From: Gordionus sp. m RMFG-2023
Lineage: Eukaryota; Nematomorpha; Gordioida; Chordodea; Parachordodidae
Assembly: GCF_954871325.1 (NCBI RefSeq)
Contig: NC_088779.1
Coordinates: 327,121-391,120, forward strand
Length of the DNA stretch: 64,000 nt
Reading direction: 5' to 3'
Shown piece after piece: positions 48,099-59,999 of the stretch (positions are counted from its first letter, which is position 1; every line of letters begins with the position of its first letter). Position numbers and translations under genes: made by a program. The notes under the pieces were generated by a model, which was not told where the DNA came from, ran no database searches, and worked only from the letters and a program-made list of their open reading frames with translations.

Positions 48099-48559
48099 GT
48101 GGCATTGTTATTTTTTATATTTATATTTTTATTTTCCTTTTCTTGTTTTTAATTTATAATTTTTTCGTTTTTTTTTTGGTTTTTTCTTCCGTTTTTCTTT
48201 ATTTTAATTTTTATAAAAAAAAAAATCGATGATTTCAGACATGTTTCATAATTTTATTAATTCGCGAAAAGTTTATAAATTTTGAGGTTTTTTTTCAAAA
48301 CATTTAGGACACAACCTTAACTTCTTATATTTTAGTTTGAGCCTTGTATTTTTTAAAAAAATAATAAAAACTGTTGTTGCTGTTGAAAAAAAGAAGGAAT
48401 AAATTTAAAATAATACATAAAATGTCAGTTATTTTCTGACAGGGGAATTAAGTTTTTCCTTGGTGGAAGCAAAAACGTGGTCATTACGTGGGTGGGTGAA
48501 GAACAATGGAGCTTTCTTGAGGTGTCTTTTGGGGTGAAGAATATATGGAAGCTGGATAA

Positions 48560-48638
48560 CGAGGAAGAAAATTTTTCTGGGCCGGGCAAAAACTAAATTT
48601 CCATCAGGCAGGGTTTGTTTGCCATTTGCAGACCTCTA
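48560..48638. mobile_element. Right end of a TAGAGATCTGCA-family element
   Basis: GGGCCGGGC precedes a terminus that in reverse complement reads TAGAGGTCTGCAAATGGC, the same start as at 26879. The left end was not found. Confidence 0.45.
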
Positions 48639-48972
48639 GTAGGAATGATCCGTTTTAAGTGAAAATATATTTATAATTGTAAATTATATGTGTTAATTAT
48701 AACAAAAATTGTGTAGAATTCTATATTTGCCATCTGACCCCAAGGTTGCCATCTTTCCCAGGGTAGTCGTAAATAGTAAAAACCACAACTTTTACCTAAC
48801 CCTAAACAGCACTCCTCCGAGTATAAAAGGTAGAAAATCCTAGTTTTTTTTTATAGTGTAGTTCGGATGAATTGGCTATCCAATGATATAATTAGTTTTA
48901 TCTTCCACGATAAAATTAAAATTTTATCGTAAAAGAGTAAAACACCTGCAGGATAGCCCCGGTCTCCCCTAC

Positions 48973-50935
48973 TATAGATCTATTAACTTGATTAAAACAT
49001 TTAACAAATATATTGTGCAAGCAGACTATAGAAAGTCATTGACAAATATTGGGCAATATTTAAAGTAAAAGGGTAAATAAAACCCTGCCAAATATGTCCA
49101 TTGTTTGAGGATTATTCCGTCCCATCTACTGAGTACTCCTCAAATTAAGACATTAAAATCCTGGGGCAAGACTGCCTCATATACCTATACCTAATTTCAA
49201 TCTAAAATGCCATTGATTCATTGTTAGATTGTACAGCTTGCAAATAAAGGTGAGATGGATAGATGTTTACTTATTAATTTTTAGTTTTAATGATTATAAG
49301 ATAAGCGGTAGATGCACTTTATTAATCTTTTTAATAGGCGTTACTCATATTTATGATTAAATTCAATAAATTTTACCAAGTTATTTAGTTTTTGTCAGAA
49401 TGAGAAAAATTTTCAAACGAGCTTATATAAATTATGGTTATATAAAGGGCCACAGAATTCGTTTTTTTCCTGGACCGTCAAATGTCTGGAAGGCTCAGAT
49501 CGTTAGCAGACCCTATAACTTATCAGCCATCCTTTTAAGATACGCAAATTTGTCATAATAATACATAGAGGTGAAAGCCTAGCACACATTCGTTAATACC
49601 AGCAGAATTACACAATTTTTAGAACTCTTTTAAATCAGGGCTGATTAATTGCTCAAGTAATCTTTATCAATATATTCCCTCATTAAATTTAATGCGAATT
49701 GCATAGAACTTTAATCCGAAGCAGAGCCATTTGCTTGCTCTGATCCAGTTTTTGTTCTCTAAATGTTACATATCAAATAAGACAGCTAATTAAGTAGATA
49801 ATTGTGTAATATCTTAATTGGCATCCATTAACTTATTTTTTTCCATATTGCTCATAAATTATCTAGTAATTCAAACAATTCCGAGCAGTTCGATATAATG
49901 CCCAAAAATCCTTCCCCGCTTCAAATTTTCTTCCCCAGCCCTGGCAGTGTTGCTATATTTAACGAAAGAAATGTTTAATATATTTTTAAAATAAACCGTG
50001 CTTTCTAGTAGGATTTTTTAAAAAAGGCAAGCTATTTTTTTTAAAAAAAAATTGGTCAAGATTTCATGTGCATCTACAAGCCCTCCCGACTACAGTCTTG
50101 AAATATATCCTTTAGTTGCTTTGGGGCTAAATTGGTTGGCTTTGAACCATGAATGAAAATGTGGTTCAATCTAAATAATTTCAACCTGGGATCCAAATCA
50201 CAACGGACACTTTGTTAGGGTTCAGACAAAAATGAAGGTTTTCAAAGTTCAAGTCGGTTTTTACTCATACAACCTCTTAGAATTGTGTAAATTGATTTTT
50301 AAAATTTTGTCCCTATTCCTAAAGAAATAATAAATGACATATATAATTTTAACATTTTCAATATTCTCTTCTAATCAAATTATATTTATCAGGAAAGTGA
50401 ATAAATTTTATGGTTGAGAACACTAATTTATATACACTAACCTGTATGACTGCCATGGACAAATAATAATATACAAAAATATCTTTAAATACTTACTGAT
50501 ACTATCAATTAAAATCGAAAGTTGGTCTTTAAAAGGTTCAAACTGGTTCTCCGACATTTTTAGAGGTCCGGTTTCAGTTCGTTCTTTGGTTCAGGTTCGC
50601 CTTAAGCTCTATAAAATATAAGGGTTATTACCGGTATTTAGGGTCGGGTTAGTCCGGACTGGTACTGGTATTTTATGTCTACGGTATAAATTTTCTACCT
50701 TGTGAGATAGTTAAATATTTATCAATTATTTTTAAGATGTCGAGATTACAAACTATCTCACTCATGTGCTATCTATGCAGCTCCCAGATAAACAGTAAAA
50801 TCTGCTTTTACACAGCAAACACTCCGAAGGCAAGTAAGCTGGCGACCGGGTCGTTAACCTTATCCATAAGGTCTTTTCTAAGGCATATATCTACAATACT
50901 TTTGAACGAGTAGAACTCGACAGGTATGATTTGAT
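48973..50935. other. No supported gene
   Basis: Composition varies, with slightly G+C-richer stretches at 49080-49250 and 50060-50250, but no domain or bounded repeat was recognised. 50500-50620 has GGTTC-rich words ending GGTTCGCCTTAAGCTCT that resemble the right end of the element at 39212-40081. Confidence 0.35.
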
Positions 50936-50939
50936 AATA

Positions 50940-51060
50940 AAAGAATTCATGTTATGACTCTCACGCCGTTTACCAAAGGGTTGTCAATTTATGATTACAC
51001 TTGTATAGACGTATTCGCCAAATCCAGTGCTCTATACATATTAACCGCTACTGTGACTTA
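50940..51060 (+). mobile_element. Possible integrase fragment of an LTR or Polinton-like element (fossil)
   Basis: A short stretch resembles the D-strand of retroviral-type integrases (IDVFAKSSALY against the common ID-FSK-A). It is a small, decayed piece with no repeats, capsid or other genes around it, so the family cannot be decided and the match may be chance. Confidence 0.3.
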
Positions 51061-52155
51061 AACGCAACAAATATATTGCTTTCGAAAATATATCATTTGT
51101 ACCATAAGGTTCATTACAATCATATTAAGGAACTTCGGAAAAGAACATACAAATTCTAAAAATACTGGGTAAAAAAGATTAACCATTATAATGGTGACCC
51201 AAAATAAAATTTATACCTTAGACAATGTCGCTTGAAATATGTAGTCACAAGAGCCTCCATCCATGGTTCAATGCCACCAATTTTTTAACCTCCGAATAAA
51301 ATATTTTTTTTAATTTACTCTTTTATTTTTTGCATATAACGTATTTCGTATATTATAAGATATAAACTATAATTAAAAGAAGGGCATACTGACTACGCTG
51401 TAACCTGATGGACATTTTTTATTTAGCGGCCTCATTTTATATAGGGCTTTGTCTCTATACTCCTCCTTTCCAACTCCCAAATCTATGGTGGCTCACTTTT
51501 ACCCCGCTTCTTCCTTTACTGGTTTATTCTTACGTTTTTTTTCTATTATTTAAATTATTTTTGGGCAAAAATATGACTAAAACGATAGATAAAAGCACTA
51601 GCTATTACATTTTTAATTTAAAAAAAGATTATAAATGACATCATTATTTTTTTTTAATAAGAATTACACATTTAAAATCATGCTCATTGCACATTATAAA
51701 AAAAACATATTTATCGCAATTGTACATATAATAAAATATTAAAATAATATATATTCCACATATAAAAATTACCTACACAAAATGAATTATTACACATATT
51801 GCACTATAAAATTTAAATCATTACATCACGTTGCAACCGATAATAAATATTGCAAAGAAAATTTCACAAATGGAATTTAAATAAATGAATTGAACCAATA
51901 TTATATAATTGGTAAGCCACCTATCATTAAGAAAATAGAAAGCGGTATCACCAATCCCATAACTAAAAGATTTGAAATTGAACAAATTTTATTCACCTAT
52001 TAAAAAAGACCTCAAAATTTATAAATTTTCGCAAATTAATAAAATTATGAAATATGTCCCAATTCTATTAATTTTTTTTTTTAAAGTTTTGCAAAAATTA
52101 AAATTAAAAAAAGCTAAAAAAAAAAACAAAAAAAGTGAGAATAAAATAAGAAAAT
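51061..52155. other. No supported gene
   Basis: The open frame at 51408-51638 encodes hydrophobic, aromatic-rich sequence without a recognised family; that is common by chance in T-rich DNA. The rest is low-complexity A+T. Confidence 0.4.
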
Positions 52156-52156
52156 A

Positions 52157-52378
52157 AACAATGCCAGATCCAGCCGGAAACGGAAGCCACGAGGAGCGAC
52201 CTTTCTCGTGAATTTTGACATAAGCGGACCGGGGGGTTAGCCTGGCTCTTCTGAAGTTAAAGTCTGGCAGTGATAGTAGCTGTTCATCCTGAAGGTCGCG
52301 CGAATATTAACGTTGCTGATATCATTGGGGATACCGGGTAACGAATCAAAACAAACACAAGCTAACAACAACAAACAT
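52157..52378. repeat. Isolated G+C-rich island with AACAACAACAAAC tail
   Basis: About 200 bp near 50% G+C in very A+T-rich surroundings, beginning near ATGCCAGATCCAGCCGG and ending GGGGATACCGGGTAACG followed by an A/C-rich tail ACAAGCTAACAACAACAAAC. A hairpin CACGAG...CTCGTG lies near its start. The abrupt edges and simple tail suggest a SINE or the 3' end of a retroposon, but no tRNA-like A/B boxes are evident. Confidence 0.35.
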
Positions 52379-52380
52379 TA

Positions 52381-52568
52381 TTAAAAAGGGCTAACTCAAG
52401 ATTTTAGCCAAAAAAATTGCCTAAGTCTTGAAATTTTCCTAATTGGATGTCCAAGCCTTTGTACCATCTGCGAAAAAAATCTTCAGGCTTATGTATTACA
52501 TCTCTTTGGATAAAATATTGAGTTAGCCGATTTTTAAAAATCGGCTCAAAATGAGCCGTTTAACATTA
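52381..52568. mobile_element. CGGCTAACTC-family MITE
   Basis: Starts TTAAAAAGGGCTAACTCAAG and ends ATCGGCTCAAAATGAGCCGT then TTAACATTA. The central TCTTCAGGCTTATGTATTAC matches sister copies. The right terminus is intact and the left has lost its outermost bases. Confidence 0.7.
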
Positions 52569-53412
52569 GTAAATGCCACCAAAAAATACTTTAATAATAC
52601 TAGTTTTTTTCTTAAAAATTACACAAATTTACAAATTTTAAGCAAAATTTTATTAAAATTTAGTTATATCTATTATTTAAAAAAAAAAAATTTGTGAATG
52701 ATGAAAAAAAAAAGATTGACTATTTTATTTTTACATTAAAAATAATGATATTTTCCAAAATTTATATTTGTGATATTTAGGACTCAGCCTAAGTTTATGA
52801 TAATAACATTATATATATATAGCATTGCATTTCATAATCAGGAATCTTTTCTTAAAATTATTGCCATTAATCCATTAATGGTCAAGATTTTTCTAGTGGA
52901 TAAAAATGCTCAATTTTTTCAAATTATATTGATTAATGCTCAAATATGATATTCTAAAAAAATCAGCCAAAAAAAATAATCCTAAATAGAAAATCTAGCC
53001 TGGTGCATATATGAACCGTTAACCATTAAGAGGTTAACTAAAACCTATCTAAAATCTACCCAACCAAATCCTAGAAACTTAATCAAACTTTCTAAAAAAC
53101 GAATCGTCAAGAATTATATGAAATTATCAAATCCAAAGACAAATAAAACTACAATATAAATCCTAAAATTTTATTCAAAAGAAAATTTCATTTCTCAAAA
53201 AAAATAAATTTATATATAAAAAAAATTAATTTTTTTAACAATGATCAAAATCCGTAATTTTTTATAAAAAAAAAAAATTAATTAAAAATATAATAATAAT
53301 CCACATATAATATATTACATCTAATCTTTCTATCCAATCAACCTTATTTTAATTGGTTGATTGGCATTTCGCGTAAAAAAAAAAATATAAAACGTTCACG
53401 TATTTACAAATA
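52569..53412. other. AT-rich, nothing recognised
   Basis: No gene or bounded repeat seen. Confidence 0.45.
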
Positions 53413-53448
53413 CGACATGCCACCCCTTTATGGGCTTATGGCATGTCG
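53413..53448. repeat. Compact perfect hairpin
   Basis: Arms CGACATGCCA and TGGCATGTCG are exact reverse complements around a 16-nt loop that itself contains CCC...GGG. The surroundings are featureless A+T. It could be a hairpin RNA, a protein site or a tiny MITE core. Confidence 0.8.
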
Positions 53449-54417
53449 GCATATATATATTTCTGTTAAAAAAATAATCGATATATAACGGTGTTGCATG
53501 ATCAATCAAATTGCTATAACAAATTTATAAAATTTTATAAAGTCCTTCAATTTTATATAATTAATTCAATAATATCATGATTACCTTGAATATTTCAAAA
53601 AAATAGCTAATTTCAATGTGAATGATCCATTGTGATAGTGGATATAACTATGAGAAACACCAATCCGAAAGGAACAATGGATATTTCCTAAAGTGTTCAA
53701 TTTCAGAATAGTCATTAATATTATTTTACACATTAACATTAAGTTGTTTTGCCGGTGATAATAAAATCCTTGTCAAATCATCTGCTACGTTTCCTGCTTC
53801 CTTTTTTTCTTTTGCGATATCCATTCATAATAAAGAATGTTCATTGACTAATCATTGATGGAACTGTGATATTCCTTCGTGTACTGCTCAAATCAACGAC
53901 GTAAATTTTAAATAGATGTGAGGGTTATAAAAAAAATACAGAAGACTTGACATCTTCGATCATTTTTCAAGCTGATAAAATATTTAAATCTTTAGTTTGA
54001 AGTAATAATGGGAGAGGTACTCCATTATTTTAATAAATTTCTAAATAAAGGAAATCAGAACTGATTTGATTATTTAAATTCGCACCACACTTATAGAGAT
54101 AGGAAGAAAACTCTCTTCACCACAGGCGATAACCAATGGGGAGAAGAAGATATCCTCCCCCAGCCCGTCGTAAATTATTTTGCCCCCCCCCACCGGCCTT
54201 CTTCACAAAGAATATATACAGAAAAATTAGTAAAACAACTTTTAAAAATAACGATTATAATTCAAAATTTTTAGAAAACAACGCATTTTAATAAAGAGAG
54301 ATATTATATAGAAATATATTTAAAAAAATATGGTATCAAGGTTGCTATCTCTGGGATTTAGATACAGTTTTAAAAGGGTAACATTACGTTGAGTTAGAGA
54401 ATAAAATACTAAGATAC
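53449..54417. other. No gene seen
   Basis: A C-run near 54183 (CCCCCCCCACCGGCC) is transposon-end-like without a partner. Confidence 0.4.
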
Positions 54418-54572
54418 GTAAACGGCTAACTCAATATTTTACCCAGAAAAACATTAGGCAAGCCTGAAGATGTTGGTCATAGATGTCACAAAGGTTTGGA
54501 AATCTAATTAGAGCAAAATCTCAAGACTTGTGCAAAATTTTTCTGGCTAAAATATTGAGGTAGCCAACACTA
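54418..54572. mobile_element. CGGCTAACTC-family MITE, left terminus lost
   Basis: Starts AACGGCTAACTCAATATTTT and ends ATATTGAGGTAGCCAACACTA. The middle carries GGCAAGCCTGAAGATGTTGG and AAAGGTTTGGAAATCT, shared with sister copies. Confidence 0.65.
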
Positions 54573-54844
54573 GTAATCCTTAAATATTATATACTTACAT
54601 AGATATAAAATATTTAATATCTTTTGATTTATTTATTTTTAGTGTGATTTTTTGAAATTTTGCCATTATTTTTAAGTTTTTATCAAAGGGTTTAATATTT
54701 TAATATAGTTTAACCCAAATTGTAATATTATAATATTATATTTTATATATATAATTAAATTTTATTTTATTCACTTAAAAAACTATTAATTTTTAAAAAT
54801 CGCTAATAAATTGTGTTAAAAAATATTTGGTATTTAATACGTAA

Positions 54845-54955
54845 TAGGAATTAAAACGGAAAAAACCTCCAAGGAAAAAAACCCCGGGAAAATAAATCCT
54901 CAGGGGAAAAAACCCCCAGATTTTTTTTTTCATAATTTCCGGGATTTATTTAATT
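54845..54955. repeat. Degenerate GGGGAAAAAACCCC periodic repeat
   Basis: Alternating C-rich and G-rich triplets with A-runs: ACCTCCAAGGAAAAAAACC, CCGGGAAAATAAATCC, TCAGGGGAAAAAACCCCC. The period is about 16-17 bp, and each unit can fold (CCC...GGG). Confidence 0.55.
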
Positions 54956-55980
54956 ATATTAAATTAAATATATCGTGGATAGATATAGTTAATTTTTGTC
55001 AAAAAAAATAATAAATGGTTGAGATAATAAATCTTATAAAGTATTCGATTTTCACATAGAAGCAAAAGTATTTGGATCAAAGAAATATAGGCAATACTCA
55101 ATAATAGATTCCCAATTTTCAAAGTATCTTAGCTAGAGTTCTACGAGGCATATCCCGGCGTTCCTAAACACTTTCTTTCTTTTCCAAATTAAGTATTAGT
55201 CTGACCTAAAAGTAATTATAATTTATTTAAATTTATATTACCAATTTCTATCTTTTTTTTCTGATTAAATTTCACAATTAAAAATTGAATTTTTTTTGTC
55301 CCCTGCTAATAAATGTAAATTGTGTTTAAAAAAAATTTATATCTTTAAGCCTTTGTCTTGCTAGAATTATAAATAACGCATACAAATTTTAGCGAATTTT
55401 ATAAGGCGCATCAATAAAAAAAGTATTATTTTTACAGAATGTGTGTATTCTTTATTGCCTGCGAAGACTAAGGCTAAGAAATGAAATTTATATTTAATAC
55501 TATTCCCTTCCATATATTTCATAAAGTTGACCTGGCCGCCACAGGCCCAAAAATTTGAAGACTTTAATCCTGTATTGGCAAAAAAAAATATTCCAATCCT
55601 GTAATTGTTAAATGAGATTCTGAGATTGAAAGAAGAGTTCAAGTTCCGGTTTTAAATATTTAGGCAAAAAGTTGTACCAGATTCAATTTTTAACTATATT
55701 TTTTTTAGAAATGTTCTGTTTTCTAGATTATCTCTTAGAATTAATGACTTTCCAAGGATTTTAGATTCTGTTTCGTTTACAAAATTTTGTTAGTGAAATT
55801 ATTTTAGGATAAAAAATGACAAGAACCTGTATATACCTTTCCTGAAAATTTATCGGTTATAAGAACAGGATACCGGTAATGGTTACTAGATTTCCTTCAG
55901 CCGCGTGTTCCTGGTTCTAAACTTTGTTTTTAATGTTCATGGTGTGGGTCAAGTGGCAGAAGAATCACGAGATATCTGCT
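54956..55980. other. No supported gene
   Basis: The minus-strand frame at 55367-55642 (91 codons) contains GLKSSNFWACGGQVNFMKY but no family that I recognise and no splice context. Confidence 0.35.
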
Positions 55981-56070
55981 GTAGCGTTATTTCATGGTTT
56001 GCATGTCGAACAAATTATATTATTATATGATTTAATAAAAATAGACATGCAAACCACAAAATGGCGCTCC
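55981..56070. repeat. Long hairpin, 27-nt imperfect arms, ~36-nt loop
   Basis: The left arm GTAGCGTTATTTCATGGTTT then GCATGTC pairs with the right arm GACATGCAAACCACAAAATG then GCGC at about 22 of 27 positions, with 13 contiguous pairs next to the loop. Size and shape suit a small foldback MITE or a microRNA precursor. No target duplication was identified. Confidence 0.7.
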
Positions 56071-57418
56071 ATTCTCACTGCTATGTATGGACACTTTTAA
56101 ACGCATTTAATTAATGAATCGCCAACCCTAGAAATATTTATTGATCTGACATAATCAGAATTCATTCTTGATTCATAGAATTGGACAATAATATATAAAA
56201 ATTACAAAATAAAAAATAATATAATAATGTTAAAAAAAATTTTTTTATGAATATATAACTTTTTAAGGTAGTAAATTTTTGTATTTATAAAAAATTTCAC
56301 TTTTAATTTTTAAAAGTTAAATACAAATATGAACAATAACAAATTAATATCATTTTTTTAAAAGAAACAAATAAGGATATATTAAATATTATAAAAAAAA
56401 ATATATATATTTAATATAGAAAAACATTTTTTAAAAAAAATAAAAAATATATTACATGATTTATTGCGATCATGACCTCTATCGTTCAAGGTTCATTCCT
56501 CAGTTGTATCTAATTGGATTAAATTGAGTTGGATGAAAAATCTTTTCTGGGGAAGTTGCACGTACTAGTAACGCACAACAGTCCCTAGAGCTGTTATTTA
56601 AGTGTCCATAGGCTAAGAGAGAGTTGGGCAAAAAGAAAAGGCTTATACACTAGAACTTAACATTATAATTTAATTACTTTATGAGTGAGAGGTGGCTGAA
56701 TTTTAAGTTTAAATTCCTTGTTGTAAATTTCAAATGATTACTACCGATATTGAGAGATTTAATGTTCATATCAATTAAATTTCGATTTATCCTCAGATAA
56801 AAAAAAATTTATGTGTTTAACCTCTGGTGAAATAAGATGTTTATTGCTAATATTCAAGTTCGATTAATATGGCTGAAAAAGTTCGGTAATAACTTTTTAT
56901 TCTTGATATTCTATTATTTGCATTCGTATCATCCCACTTGAAAACCGAACCATTTAAAAAAAAATCAAATCAATATATTTCAGAAAAAAACATATTAAAA
57001 AAGGTACATATGACCCTAGAGAAGAGCGAATGCTTAAAAAATTAGACCGGCAGATGAAATCTGCCAACGAATTCTTCGCCAGGGTCCCCTGTGATCTGTC
57101 TCATTTTTTTCCTATGGCTTTAATGAAATTGAGGGCCAAACTTGCGAACATTTTGAACATTTTATATAATTTTTTTTTTATTTAAGGAAAAATATAATAA
57201 ATTATGTATAAAAAAAAATTTATAATGTAAAAAAAATTATTTTATATATTTTTGAATATAACCAAATCTTGTAAACATTGCCCCTTTTCTTAATATACAT
57301 AAATGATTAAAGAATGGTACACAGTGATGAGCTCAGACAACTGTTACATTGACTTGGTTCAATCCCAGATCATATCTGATGAGTTTAAGACGAAGCCTAC
57401 AGTTGTTAGAACACCTAA
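56071..57418. other. No gene seen
   Basis: AT-rich with a moderately G+C-rich patch at 56460-56660 lacking any recognised feature. Confidence 0.4.
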
Positions 57419-57625
57419 TAGTGCGCCCAAATTGAACGTTTCAACGCAACATTTCAAAACGCAAATAATACATTTTTATGCGTTTAAATTGGACAGAATT
57501 TTTTTTATATTTGTTTTAAATTTAGACGTTTCATATTAAAATAAAATATAAATTAACGGTTCAATATAAACAATTACGTTTTTTTATTTGCGTTTCGCGT
57601 TGAAACGTTCAATTTGTGGGCAATA
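57419..57625. mobile_element. MITE with AATTGAACGTTTCAACGC inverted termini
   Basis: The left arm GCCCAAATTGAACGTTTCAA (from 57425) and the right arm TTGAAACGTTCAATTTGTGGGC (to 57621) are inverted over more than 20 bp with one 2-bp gap. Inside, AAACGCAAATAA is likewise mirrored. About 200 bp, non-coding. Flanking duplication unclear. Confidence 0.7.
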
Positions 57626-58364
57626 TATTACAATAAATTCAAAATAAAAATAGTCAACGATTACAAATTAATTAATTATATTCAAATTTAATTCTTCAAA
57701 AGAGTTAAAGCCTGCATTTAAATTCACGTGAAAAGTATGTTTAAAAAAAAATCGTTTTAAGATTTTTATAGTATAATAAATGTAATTTATGTATACTAAT
57801 TGTGCCAATATTTTCTAGGGCAAAAAATTATTTAAAACAATAATAATGTCACCTAATCTTAAAATGAGACATTGAGTGTAAATCATGAATTGGGCCTATT
57901 CTTTTTTATAAAATATTAGATTCTGATTGGCTTAAATTTTGAAATTCTCCCCACATCAAAAATTGTATTCGATATATTATTGTTTAGTAGCAAAAATTAA
58001 TAATTTAAAATGACTATAATTCGAAATTCTTCCATAATGATTTTTATAAAAATCTGATATAGCCAAAGGCCGCAATAATTGGACCTAAAAACCTCCAATC
58101 AAATTTAAGAGGGAATACTCCAGCCAATAATGTCCCTCCCTTCTTAACCAAAATCCTTGCTACATCTATGATATGATTAAATAAAATTGATATTTTTTTA
58201 AATTTTTGTAAGAAATAAAGAGTCAATATTTTTTGTTAGTACACTAAAAAAAAATATTAAGCTTAATTTCTCTATAAGAAATTAAGGGCCATATATTGTA
58301 CAAAAATTGAAATATAACTAAAACATTTTTATAGAATCTTTTAAATATTAAAATTTAAAAAAAA
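57626..58364. other. No gene seen
   Basis: AT-rich. The short minus-strand frame at 58044-58226 has no recognisable domain. Confidence 0.4.
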
Positions 58365-59180
58365 TATAGGGGCCAGGGGCTAGTCAGCAATTTTTGTCAA
58401 AATCATTATAGGTCCGAAAATTATTACCACTTAAGATGGAAAATACTATGAGGTTGGGAAATAGGGATTTCAGTCTATCTGCAGTATTTGTCGAGGGATA
58501 TCATTCTCTTCACCTAACCTTATACATTGATAAATCTATTAAATATTTATTACTTTTTCCTCAAGATTGATTCTAGTAAAAGTCATATTATGCGCTCAAG
58601 CCCTAACCCTGGGTTCTTGTAGATTCAATTATGTTATTATAAGTCTCCCATAAGATAACTAATATTATTATTGCATTATTTTTAATGGACATTCATATAA
58701 AAATGACAAAAATATTACATTGTTCGAATTATAAAAAAAATGTGTAAAATTTGTAATAAATTATTTTATTTTTTCCTAATTCTACTATTGTATTATAAAT
58801 ATGAATTTTGATTTAAATATATAATAGTAGCCAATGATAAACTTATTTTATATTATTACACATAAATATATTTTATTATATCATATTTGTAAACATGATT
58901 TGATTGATCCGACTAGCCCTGAGTCTTACTAGCCCCTAATTACTAATAAAATTAATACCTTCTAAGAAATATACTCAAAACATGATATATCAATGAATCT
59001 TTCTGAAATGCGAAAAGAGGGTTTTAAATTTTATATAGTGTCAATTTTTTTAACTCTTCATATTTTAAATGCCACCTAATATTGTGGTGTTTTTACCTAA
59101 AAAACACATTTTATCATAAAATTTTTTAGGGATATAAAATATTTTATGCTACTACATAATTAAATTTAAATTTCTAAACG
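58365..59180. repeat. Dispersed repeat D, uninterrupted copy (inverted relative to 44733-46190)
   Basis: About 815 bp matching, in reverse complement, the two halves at 44733-45106 and 45811-46190. Words GGGGCCAGGGGCTAGTCAG at one side and CCGACTAGCCCTGAG / TTACTAGCCCCTAATTAC at 58910-58945 are inverted relatives and may be termini of a smaller element nested in a longer homologous block. The class is unknown. Confidence 0.7.
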
Positions 59181-59199
59181 TGTCCTGTTTTTAAATATA

Positions 59200-59242
59200 A
59201 TCCGGGGATACAACAGGCCTCTTGCTCCTACTAGCTCGGTTT
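59200..59242. repeat. End related to the TA-flanked element at 47347-48969
   Basis: CTAGCTCGGTTTCCCCTA matches the right terminus AGCCCCGGTCTCCCC plus TA with three differences. Confidence 0.45.
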
Positions 59243-59696
59243 CCCCTACAGCTTAACAAAAATAATAATTGTAAAAAAAACTTGAATAAACAACCCTTAC
59301 TCTCAACACTGTCAATACCTAATCTGAAAATTAAAAACCTCTTGACTATGAAATTTCCTTCAAATTCTTTATTTAACAATATCACAAATTGATAATATGA
59401 AAATTAACATTTATATGCAAACGAGTAAACAATAATTATCCAAATTACATTGTGAAATCTTTAAGATCAGTCCAAGTCATCCAATATATACCGTGCATTC
59501 TTGATCTCTTTGCCCTCCCACACTGTCATCCCGTGATCTCCACATCCCACTTTTCTCCCCGAGGAAAATTAATTGTTCATGTCAGAAAAATGACTGACAC
59601 TTAGTATATATCAAATTTATTTCTTCTTTTTCTAACTGCTACAACAATAATGAGTAAATATATCATGTAGTGTTTGTCATACGTCTTGATTTTTCA

Positions 59697-59855
59697 AAAA
59701 ACGAACTAACCCAATATTTTGGCCAAAAAATGTTATGCAAGCCTCTAGATTTCGTTAATAAATGTCCAAACCTTTTTATAATCTAAGAGCAAAAATATTC
59801 CAGGCCTGCTTAATATTATTTTGGTTAAAATATTGATATCCCGTGTTTAATTTTT
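59697..59855. mobile_element. CGGCTAACTC-family MITE, diverged
   Basis: ACGAACTAACCCAATATTTT at one side and TGGTTAAAATATTGATATCC at the other fold on each other. The inner TTATGCAAGCCTCTAGAT and CCAGGCCTGCTTAATATT also pair. Confidence 0.6.
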
Positions 59856-59999
59856 AAAATATATAAATGATGATAAAGATAAAAAATTCAGTGTAAATGT
59901 TTCGATATAAAAGAATATTTAGGTATTTCTCATTTAGGATATCACAAGTGCGTTATCTCCGTAGGAAGATTCATATATTCCTCAAATAACTGAATATAT

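Larger units (their letters stand above)
47347..48969. mobile_element. TA-flanked DNA element with 15-bp perfect inverted ends
   Basis: The left terminus GGGGAGACCGGGGCT (47347-47361) and the right terminus AGCCCCGGTCTCCCC (48955-48969) are perfect inverted repeats, each flanked by TA, the expected target duplication of a TA-targeting superfamily. A related end (AGCTCGGTTTCCCC then TA) lies at 59222-59239. The 1.6-kb interior holds another MITE (47910-48098) and one end of a TAGAGATCTGCA element (to 48638), but no transposase that I recognise. The superfamily is not assigned. Confidence 0.65.

Noticed and set aside
51408-51638. Hydrophobic 76-codon frame resembling a membrane protein
   Set aside because: T-rich DNA yields Phe/Leu/Tyr-rich frames by chance; no family, start context or neighbouring exon was found.
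57370-57400. Hammerhead-ribozyme-like CTGATGAG...GACGAAG
   Set aside because: The core ends GAAG rather than GAAA, stem II would be only about three pairs and stems I and III do not form.
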